A DNA stretch of 8,791 nt, taken from positions 1-8,791 of the forward strand of contig JACCTI010000128.1 of assembly GCA_013812515.1 (NCBI GenBank), read 5' to 3'. The stretch comes from Chthoniobacterales bacterium (GTDB lineage: Bacteria; Verrucomicrobiota; Verrucomicrobiia; Chthoniobacterales; UBA10450). The notes below the pieces were generated by a model. It ran no database searches and was not told where the DNA came from. It saw nothing but the letters and a program-made list of their open reading frames with translations. The position numbers were made by a program, and so were the translations under genes. Every line of letters begins with the position of its first letter. Position 1 is the first letter of the stretch. Positions 1 to 5,220 of this stretch are shown here, piece by piece.

Positions 1-999
1 AACGCGCCGCCGATCTGGCGATTGCAAGGCACGCTGCAACCGATCTGGCCTAACGCGCCTCGCTTGACAGCGCAAGATACGGCCGCGCTGGCCGACGGCT
101 TCCTGCCCGACGTTCACAAGTTGCACCTCGCGCAGCGCGGTGATGCGGACTTTGCCTACGCAACGGACTTTGGCCGGTTTCGCACGAGTGTGGTGCGGCA
201 ACGGCTCGGGATCGACCTCGTTTTTCGCATCATCAACACGAAGGTGAAGACGATGGACCAGCTCGGTTTACCCGAGCATCTCAAGTTGCTGACGCGCTAC
301 CAAAACGGCTTGATTCTAGTGACGGGATCGGTGGGCAGCGGCAAATCGACAACCCTGGCTTCGCTGGCTGAGCAAGTGAACCTCGAGCGACACGAGCACA
401 TCATCACGCTCGAAGACCCGATCGAATACATTTTCGAACCGAAGGGCTGCCACATCACGCAACGCGAAGTGCACACGCACACCCGTTCCTTCAGCGCAGC
501 CCTGCGCGGTGCGCTCCGGGAAGATCCGGACGTTATTATGATCGGTGAAATGCGTGATCTTGAGACGATTTCACTTGCGATCACGGCATCCGAAACGGGT
601 CACCTTGTGTTGGGTACGCTCCACACGGGAAATGCCTCACGCACTTTGGATCGTCTGCTCGACGTTTTCCCGGTCGATCAACAGGAGCAGATCCGGATCA
701 TGGTAAGCGAATCGTTGCGTGGGATCATCAGTCAGCAATTAGTTCCGCGCAGGGATCGAACTGGTCGAGCGCTTGCGCTGGAGACGCTCACAAACACGCC
801 GGCGGTCGCGAACGTGATCCGAGAAGCGAAGACCTACATGCTGCCGGGCATTATTCAGACCGGGAAGAAGCAGGGCATGCAGTTGATGGACGATGCTCTC
901 ATCGATCTCTACGACCGCGGCATTATCGACGCCGAGGAAGCGTATGCGCGCTCCGATCAGAAGCAGATGATGCGGCAGCACGTACAGAAGAAAATTTGA
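1..999 (+). CDS. pilT: Type IV pilus retraction ATPase, PilT family (5' end outside window)
   Basis: This is a hexameric secretion-type ATPase that drives pilus retraction (twitching, DNA uptake) at the cytoplasmic base of type IV pili. The frame is open to base 1 and reads NAPPIWRLQGTLQPIW, a typical PilT N-terminal PAS-like domain. The real start is therefore upstream, and the TTG at 22 is internal. Visible motifs are Walker A GSVGSGKST (325-351, with Ser where PilT usually has Pro), the Asp box ITLEDPIEYIF, Walker B with catalytic Glu in IMIGEMRDLET (about 529-567), the His box GTLHTGNA, and the C-terminal VIRE segment matching the AIRNLIRE region of PilT. The visible 332 residues plus a short missing N-terminus would give a length close to ordinary PilT. 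It stops at TGA 997-999, two bases before an inverted repeat. A paralogue follows at 1474. The family call is secure; the choice of PilT over PilU is inferred. Confidence 0.93.
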   Translation, partial: NAPPIWRLQGTLQPIWPNAPRLTAQDTAALADGFLPDVHKLHLAQRGDADFAYATDFGRFRTSVVRQRLGIDLVFRIINTKVKTMDQLGLPEHLKLLTRYQNGLILVTGSVGSGKSTTLASLAEQVNLERHEHIITLEDPIEYIFEPKGCHITQREVHTHTRSFSAALRGALREDPDVIMIGEMRDLETISLAITASETGHLVLGTLHTGNASRTLDRLLDVFPVDQQEQIRIMVSESLRGIISQQLVPRRDRTGRALALETLTNTPAVANVIREAKTYMLPGIIQTGKKQGMQLMDDALIDLYDRGIIDAEEAYARSDQKQMMRQHVQKKI

Positions 1000-1001
1000 A
1001 T

Positions 1002-1028
1002 CGCGGATTACGCGGATAGCGCGGATGG
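1002..1028 (+). repeat. Left inverted-repeat arm of GxxExxY cassette, three 9-base units
   Basis: The arm is three tandem copies of a 9-base unit with consensus CGCGGATNN. Its reverse complement matches 1438-1464 with two mismatches. With a one-base gap the match extends a few bases inward (GAAG against CTT). The arm contains the ATG of the GxxExxY gene at 1025-1027, in the last unit. Confidence 0.85.
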
Positions 1029-1432
1029 GAAGAATTGTTCATGAGGAGTTGAGTGGCGCAATTATCGGTATTGCAATGGACGTGCTTGATACGCTGAGGC
1101 CTGGCCTTGACGAAAAGATCTACGAACGCGCGATGGTGATTGAGCTACACAGGCGAGGACACGCAGTCGGAGTGCAGCAGGCATTTCCTGTCCATTATCG
1201 CGGAGAATTGATCGACAACCTTGTGCCCGACTTGATTGTCGACGGTGCTATCATTGTCAATCCCAAGGTTGTTTCGTGTTTCACTGAGACTCACGTGGCA
1301 CAGATGCTCGGTTACCTGAACGTTTCTGGGCTTGAGCCTGCATTGCTCTTGAACTTCAAGAATGCGCGTTTGGAATGGAAGCGCGTTGTAGAACAAGCCC
1401 GCACAAGTTTCCCCGCAGACTTCCGCACATGA
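1025..1432 (+). CDS. GxxExxY family protein (PD-(D/E)XK-like fold), active site altered
   Basis: This 135-residue protein belongs to the GxxExxY family (TIGR04256, related to PDDEXK_3, PF13366), whose biological role is not established. The name motif is present as GLDEKIY (residues 27-33). Other family hallmarks are a PDLIVDG strand with Asp69, Gln93 in AQMLGYL, and the LLLNF strand (107-111). Members usually have ELK ten residues after the Asp, giving a D...ExK nuclease-like site. Here that triplet is NPK (residues 79-81; codons AAT CCC AAG at 1259-1267), so the acidic residue is lost while the lysine stays, and cleavage activity is doubtful. The ATG start gives the usual length ahead of the motif but has no visible Shine-Dalgarno sequence and lies inside the left inverted repeat. 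GC content looks lower than in the flanking pil genes. The family call is strong; the function is unknown. Confidence 0.88.
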   Translation: MGRIVHEELSGAIIGIAMDVLDTLRPGLDEKIYERAMVIELHRRGHAVGVQQAFPVHYRGELIDNLVPDLIVDGAIIVNPKVVSCFTETHVAQMLGYLNVSGLEPALLLNFKNARLEWKRVVEQARTSFPADFRT

Positions 1433-1437
1433 GGCTT

Positions 1438-1464
1438 CCATCCGCGTTATCTGCGTAATCCGCG
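1438..1464 (-). repeat. Right inverted-repeat arm of GxxExxY cassette
   Basis: This is the reverse complement of 1002-1028 at 25 of 27 positions. Both mismatches are transitions. It begins six bases after the GxxExxY stop codon and ends nine bases before the ATG of the following ATPase gene, so it occupies the place where that gene's ribosome binding site would be expected. On transcripts crossing the cassette the two arms could pair into a long stem enclosing the whole gene. Confidence 0.85.
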
Positions 1465-1473
1465 GTCAATCGG

Positions 1474-2637
1474 ATGGCCTACATCGATTCGTTTTTCCAA
1501 GTCCTCGTCGAACAGGGCGCGTCCGATCTGCACATCGGCGAAGGACAGCCGCCGAAGATGCGCAAGCACGGCGACGTCGCCTCGATTCGCGCGGAGGCGG
1601 TGATGCGCGAAGAAGCGGCCTACATGTTGAGCGAGATCGCCGGTCCGGAGAATTGGGCGCTTTTCGAGGAGCGGGGCGATCTCGATTTCGCGTACGAAAT
1701 GGATCGCCAGTCGCGCTTCCGCTGCAACTTTCTAAAGCAGGCGAATGGCTATGGCGCCGTTTTCCGTCTCATCCCGACCGAGATCGCGTCGCTCGAGCAG
1801 CTCGGGATTCCATCGGTCGTGCGCGAATTTGGGCAGTTGCGTGGCGGCCTCGTCCTCGTGACGGGTCCGACCGGCTCGGGCAAGTCGACGACGCTGGCGG
1901 CGCTGATCGATTACATCAACCTGAATTATTCGCGGCACATCGTTACGGTCGAGGAGCCGATTGAATTTGTGCATGACAACAAGCGCAGCGTGATCACGCA
2001 GCGGGAAGTGCCGGGCAACGCCATCTCGTTCCCCGCAGGCTTGAAGGCGGCGCTGCGCGAAGATGCAGACATCGTGCTTGTGGGCGAGATGCGCGATTTG
2101 GAAACGATTTCGCTGGCGTTAACCGCGGCCGAAACAGGCTTGCTGGTTTTCGGAACCCTGCACACGAACAACGCGCGCAAAACAGTCGATCGCATGATCG
2201 ACGTCTTTCCGGCGAGCAAGCAGGCGCAAGTGCGGACCATGCTGGCGAACTCCTTGCGGGGCGTGCTCGCGCAACTTCTCCTGAAGAAGGCGGATGGGAG
2301 CGGACGCGTGGCCGTGAATGAGATTCTGATCGCGAATGCCGCGGTCTCGGCGATCATTCGCGAAGGCGCGACGCAGAAGCTGCAAGACGTGATTGTCGCT
2401 GGGAAGGGGCAGGGGATGCAGTTCATGGACGACGCCATTTGGGCGTTACTGCAAAAGGGAATTGCCTCGCCGCACGAAGCGTTCATGAAAGCGATCGACA
2501 AGAATCTGTTTAAGAAATTTCTCGGAGAGGGCGAGCAGGGCTTTGCCAATTCCGCCGGGGCGACGCCGGATGATGAGAAACGGATCCAGGGTAACTTCGC
2601 CAAGGGCAGCCGCGGTACCGTGCGTACCTCGCATTGA
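1474..2637 (+). CDS. pilT: Type IV pilus retraction ATPase, PilT/PilU family (second copy)
   Basis: This is a complete 387-residue PilT-type ATPase, a cytoplasmic hexamer powering pilus retraction. The N-terminal domain has the diagnostic GASDLHI (residues 15-21). The ATPase core has canonical Walker A GPTGSGKST (131-139), Asp box VTVEEPIEFVH (157-167), Walker B IVLVGEMRDLET (200-211, catalytic Glu205), His box GTLHTNNA (227-234) and AIIRE (293-297). A polar tail of about 40 residues follows the KKFLG region, giving a length nearer PilU (about 380) than PilT (about 345), so the pair with the upstream gene may be a PilT/PilU division of labour; that is inference. An in-frame TAA at 1456-1458 leaves ATG 1474 as the only plausible start. 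No Shine-Dalgarno sequence is visible ahead of it, because the cassette's right arm lies there. Confidence 0.94.
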   Translation: MAYIDSFFQVLVEQGASDLHIGEGQPPKMRKHGDVASIRAEAVMREEAAYMLSEIAGPENWALFEERGDLDFAYEMDRQSRFRCNFLKQANGYGAVFRLIPTEIASLEQLGIPSVVREFGQLRGGLVLVTGPTGSGKSTTLAALIDYINLNYSRHIVTVEEPIEFVHDNKRSVITQREVPGNAISFPAGLKAALREDADIVLVGEMRDLETISLALTAAETGLLVFGTLHTNNARKTVDRMIDVFPASKQAQVRTMLANSLRGVLAQLLLKKADGSGRVAVNEILIANAAVSAIIREGATQKLQDVIVAGKGQGMQFMDDAIWALLQKGIASPHEAFMKAIDKNLFKKFLGEGEQGFANSAGATPDDEKRIQGNFAKGSRGTVRTSH

Positions 2638-2662
2638 CAATGAAAATCGCGGGTGATACGGT
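2634..2662 (+). promoter_or_regulatory. Candidate sigma70-type promoter ahead of the HNH gene
   Basis: A perfect -35 hexamer TTGACA (2634-2639) overlaps the stop codon of the ATPase gene. After a 17-base spacer comes TACGGT (2657-2662), which matches the three most conserved positions of TATAAT. It lies about 90 bases before the HNH start. The -10 is poor and such matches occur by chance, so this is a candidate only. Confidence 0.3.
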
Positions 2663-2749
2663 CGCGCGAATTCGAGCGGAACGCCGCCGGCAGCGAGACA
2701 CGGGGCGGCCAGTCGTAACGATCTGCACACGCTACTGAACAGTCAGGTT

Positions 2750-3334
2750 TTGGTGCTGAACCGCCTTTGGCAGGCGGTCAATATCTGCTCCGCGCGTCGC
2801 GCATTTACGCTCCTTTATCAAGGCCACGCGCAGGTCGTCTCCTCGGATCTACAGAACAATTTCCTGACGCACGATTTTGCGAGCTGGCGAGATTTTTCCG
2901 TCATTACGCCAGAACAGGAGATGGTCACCACGATCTCGTGGAAGATCCGGATTCCGCGCGTGATTGTTCTCCTCATGTTCGACCGGCTGCCAAAGAAGGA
3001 AGTGAAGTTTACCAGGCACAATGTCTTCGAACGCGACAAGAATACCTGCCAGTACTGCGGGCAGGTGTTCGATCGAAGTGAGTTGAATCTGGATCACGTT
3101 TTGCCGCGCGACAAAGGCGGCCTGACGACGTGGGAAAACGTCGTCTGCTCGTGCATTCCGTGTAACACGCGCAAGGGGAACCGCCTCCCGCACGACGCGC
3201 ACATGACGCTGATCCGGAAACCAAAACGGCCGAAATGGCGGCCCTTCGTGCACGTCACGTTTTCCGCGCAGCACCACGAAAGCTGGCGTCACTTTGTTGA
3301 CCTCGCCTACTGGAATGTCGAGCTGAGCGATTGA
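2750..3334 (+). CDS. HNH endonuclease-domain protein
   Basis: This is a protein of about 194 residues with a C-terminal zinc-stabilised HNH domain (McrA-like superfamily). It shows CQYC (residues 100-103), the catalytic LDHV (His116), Asn130 in TWENVV, a second CIPC (135-138) and NTRKGNR. The N-terminal part (VLNRLWQAVNICSARRAFTLLYQGHAQVV) is a conserved lead-in of a widespread family of stand-alone HNH proteins whose substrate is unknown. There is no in-frame ATG: the start is TTG 2750 or, more likely, GTG 2753, which has AGG at 2745-2747 five bases upstream. The frame stays open back to 2657, so a non-standard upstream start is possible. It lies 112 bases after the ATPase gene on the same strand and may be expressed from its own promoter. 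It is convergent with the nuo operon. A housekeeping repair or processing role is as plausible as defence. Confidence 0.85.
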   Translation: MVLNRLWQAVNICSARRAFTLLYQGHAQVVSSDLQNNFLTHDFASWRDFSVITPEQEMVTTISWKIRIPRVIVLLMFDRLPKKEVKFTRHNVFERDKNTCQYCGQVFDRSELNLDHVLPRDKGGLTTWENVVCSCIPCNTRKGNRLPHDAHMTLIRKPKRPKWRPFVHVTFSAQHHESWRHFVDLAYWNVELSD

Positions 3335-3442
3335 GTCGCGAGGTGCCTTCTAATCGGGTGACGAAGAAGGTGAATCAGCAAAGCAGGAACGCAGGAAAGA
3401 GAACAACGGATTGATCGGGCCGCACGCCATCTTTGAAGACGG

Positions 3443-3465
3443 CCGGCCTGTTGATTGCCGGTTTT
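3443..3465 (+). terminator. Weak intrinsic terminator candidate after the HNH gene
   Basis: A five-pair stem CCGGC/GCCGG (3443-3447 with 3457-3461) with a nine-base loop is followed directly by TTTT (3462-3465). The short stem, long loop and short T run make it weak. It lies about 110 bases after the HNH stop codon. Confidence 0.3.
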
Positions 3466-3476
3466 CGCGTTAGGAG

Positions 3477-3492
3477 AACACGTTGGCGTGTT
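3477..3492. repeat. Short hairpin AACACG-TTGG-CGTGTT
   Basis: This is a perfect six-base inverted repeat with a four-base loop. Its ACACGTTGG core recurs at 3699-3707 and, with one change, at 3537-3545. The meaning of these copies is not known. Confidence 0.4.
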
Positions 3493-3550
3493 TGAGGGTC
3501 GTGCGCGGCCGGCTTCGTTTCCGTTAGAATCTGGCCACACGTAGGGGAAC

Positions 3551-3672
3551 GTCATCCCGAGTCGCGAAGACGGCGAGGGACCTCGCGCGAGCAGCTTGGA
3601 TTACTCTCCGGCCTCAGAACGTCAGCCCCCGCTTGTGAGAAGTCCCTCGCCGTCTTTGCGGCTCGGGATGAC
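3551..3672. repeat. MITE-like palindromic element with GTCATCCCGAG termini
   Basis: The terminal arms 3551-3580 and 3643-3672 are reverse complements at 28 of 30 positions. Weaker pairing, mostly interrupted by transitions, continues about 14 bases further inward (to about 3594 and 3630). The outer ends read GTCATCCCGAG and CTCGGGATGAC, a terminus style common in dispersed repeats of environmental bacteria. The central 60 bases encode nothing recognisable. It is probably a non-autonomous dispersed repeat. As a strong stem in either transcript it could also limit read-through between the convergent HNH and nuo transcripts. No clear target duplication is seen. Confidence 0.75.
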
Positions 3673-3699
3673 ACGCTTGAGACTTCAGCACCAAATCCA

Positions 3700-3716
3700 C
3701 ACGTTGGAGAAACGTG
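3700..3716. repeat. Short hairpin CACGTT-GGAGA-AACGTG downstream of nuoN
   Basis: This is a perfect six-base stem with a five-base loop, 55 bases beyond the nuoN stop codon on the minus strand. No U tract follows, so it is not a standard intrinsic terminator, but it could form the 3' end of the nuo transcript. The segment 3697-3715 also resembles 3535-3552 as a degenerate direct repeat around the palindromic element. Confidence 0.35.
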
Positions 3717-3771
3717 AGCCCTCAAATCAGAGCGCGACAGCGCAATCGCCCTCTTCTTGTGATCAGTCGGT

Positions 3772-5220
3772 CTAACGAGTGGTGGCGGTCGCGACCGGAC
3801 GCGGATACAGCGCATCCAAAATAGGCTGCGGATAAACGCCGAGGACGACGATCGCCAGCATGAGCGCAATCATTGTCACGCGCGAAAGGCCGCTCAGCGG
3901 AATCGAAGCAGTATTCGTAGCGGACTCCCAGTACATCGCCCGTATTACTTTCAAGTAATAGTAAAAGCCGCACGCCACAGTAATCACACCAACCACAAGC
4001 AGCGTCATCTGATGCTGTCGGATGGCCGCGTCGAAGATGAAGAATTTTCCGAGAAATCCCGCAGTGAAGGGGATCCCTGCGAGGGAAGCCATCGCGACAA
4101 GCATGGCGAAAGAAAGAAAGGGCGAGCGCTGGGAGAGACCATGAAAGTCTTCCATCCGATCGCCGGTTTGATTCGCGACCACGACGAGGACAGCGAAGCT
4201 CAGAGTCGTCATGAGCAAATAGGAGACGAGATAGAACGCGACGGCTGAGCCGGAAAACGAGACCACACCGACCAGAAGGTATCCCGCATGCGCAATGCTG
4301 GAATAGGCGAGCAGTCGCTTCAGGTTTGTTTGCGGGAGAGCGGCGAGATTGCCGTAGAGCAACGTGAGCACCGCGATGACAACCAGCAGGCGTTGCACCT
4401 GCGGCAGGATGAAAAAGGGGCCAAGGACACGCAGCAGCACGACAAAGCCGGCGGCCTTCGATCCAACCGAAAGGTAAGCGGTCACCGGTGTCGGTGCGCC
4501 TTGATACACGTCCGGCACCCAGATCTGGAATGGCACCGCGGCGATTTTGAAACCGAGCGCCACGAGAATAAGCGCGATTCCGAAAAGAACAGGACCCTGC
4601 TCAAGGCCACCGCTGCGCAGAACGGCACCGATCCGTTCGAGATTCGTTTCACCGGTTACGCCGAAAATCCACGTGATCCCGTAAACCAAAAAACCGGTCG
4701 AGAGCGCACTGAGAATAAGATATTTCACTCCAGCTTCGAGCGACGCCGGATTGCGCCGATTGAAGGCGACGAGCACGTAGAACGACATCGTAACGACTTC
4801 GAGCGAGACGAAGATCATGACGAAATCGATCGCCGACGCCATCCACATCAAGCCGCAGCAGGTGAAGAGCGGCAGCGCAAAGAATTCGCCCAAGCCTGCT
4901 TCAGGAGTTGCACCATGGATCGACTGCCGCACCACGGGCGCGTAGTCGATCATCATAATCAGGACGAGAATGGTGGTAACGAGTGCAAACCGTTTAAAGA
5001 AAATGGCGAGCGGATCTGCCGTGTAGAACGACCAGAAACCAGTGGCCGTGGCAGCGGTGCCGGGCGAAAGGAAGAAGGTCGCAACGAGCACGCCGGCGAG
5101 CCCGATCATTCCGGTTAGAGCAAGGGTGCGTTTGTCGAGGTCCTTCGCGAACGCTTCCACGAGCAGTATCGCCAAACCGAGAACCAGCACGGCGATCTCG
5201 AGTGCCGGTGCTGTGATCAT
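3772..5220 (-). CDS. nuoN: NADH-quinone oxidoreductase (complex I) subunit N
   Basis: This is an integral membrane antiporter-like subunit, one of the proton-translocating modules of complex I. The protein has 482 residues, of normal length, with about 14 hydrophobic segments. The expected channel residues are present: Glu141 in FVSLEVV (TM5), Lys166 in EAGVKYL, Lys225 in ALGFKIAAVPFQIWVPDVYQ (TM7), Lys255 in SVGSKAAGF (TM8) and Lys392 in GFLGKFF (TM12). LLAYSSIAHAGY (303-314) is a further family signature. It is the last gene of the nuo block. Its ATG overlaps the nuoM stop codon (ATGA, 5217-5220) and has no clear Shine-Dalgarno sequence, so translational coupling is likely. No strong intrinsic terminator follows. 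Confidence 0.95.
   Translation of the reverse strand: MITAPALEIAVLVLGLAILLVEAFAKDLDKRTLALTGMIGLAGVLVATFFLSPGTAATATGFWSFYTADPLAIFFKRFALVTTILVLIMMIDYAPVVRQSIHGATPEAGLGEFFALPLFTCCGLMWMASAIDFVMIFVSLEVVTMSFYVLVAFNRRNPASLEAGVKYLILSALSTGFLVYGITWIFGVTGETNLERIGAVLRSGGLEQGPVLFGIALILVALGFKIAAVPFQIWVPDVYQGAPTPVTAYLSVGSKAAGFVVLLRVLGPFFILPQVQRLLVVIAVLTLLYGNLAALPQTNLKRLLAYSSIAHAGYLLVGVVSFSGSAVAFYLVSYLLMTTLSFAVLVVVANQTGDRMEDFHGLSQRSPFLSFAMLVAMASLAGIPFTAGFLGKFFIFDAAIRQHQMTLLVVGVITVACGFYYYLKVIRAMYWESATNTASIPLSGLSRVTMIALMLAIVVLGVYPQPILDALYPRPVATATTR

Larger units (their letters stand above)
1002..1464 (+). mobile_element. Candidate GxxExxY cassette bounded by 27-base inverted repeats
   Basis: The unit consists of left arm 1002-1028, the GxxExxY gene 1025-1432 and right arm 1438-1464. 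The arms are reverse complements at 25 of 27 positions. It sits exactly between two paralogous PilT-type genes that would otherwise be adjacent. Two sampled 60-base lines inside the gene are about 48-50% GC, against 63-68% in sampled lines of the flanking ATPase genes, which fits foreign origin. No clean target-site duplication is visible: the flanks TGAAT (997-1001) and TCAAT (1466-1470) match at 4 of 5 bases, which is weak. No transposase is encoded, so any movement would need the GxxExxY protein or a factor acting in trans. That it is mobile is inference. Confidence 0.55.
3335..3771. other. Convergent intergenic region, no convincing gene
   Basis: This 437-base gap separates the ends of the HNH gene and nuoN. 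It contains a tandem 8-base repeat (GCAGGAAC/GCAGGAAA at 3383-3398), a weak terminator candidate (3443-3465), two short hairpins (3477-3492 and 3700-3716) and a 122-base palindromic element (3551-3672). Open frames here have no recognisable protein character. Confidence 0.7.

Noticed and set aside
22..24. TTG at 22 as the start of the first PilT gene
   Set aside because: The frame is open to base 1 and the upstream codons (NAPPIWRL) fit the PilT N-terminal domain, so the gene begins before the window.
1002..1464. CRISPR-like repeats
   Set aside because: The 9-base units are contiguous without spacers and too short, and no cas gene is present.
997..1470. Target-site duplication around the GxxExxY cassette
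   Set aside because: The flanking TGAAT and TCAAT match at only four of five bases and other cassette boundaries are possible, so no duplication can be claimed.
1926..2603. Minus-strand open frame opposite the second ATPase gene (225 codons)
   Set aside because: It lies opposite conserved Walker and His-box codons, has no domain and no ribosome binding site.
2640..2738. 32-codon open frame between the ATPase and HNH genes
   Set aside because: It is short, arginine-rich and without a recognisable motif. It overlaps the upstream leader of the HNH gene and is probably chance.
3552..3869. Minus-strand open frame across the palindromic element into nuoN
   Set aside because: It is out of frame with nuoN, spans an inverted repeat and has low-complexity content.
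4288..5118. Long plus-strand open frame opposite nuoN (276 codons)
   Set aside because: It is antisense to a well-conserved membrane protein gene, has a highly charged low-complexity translation and no recognisable domain. It is a codon-bias shadow.
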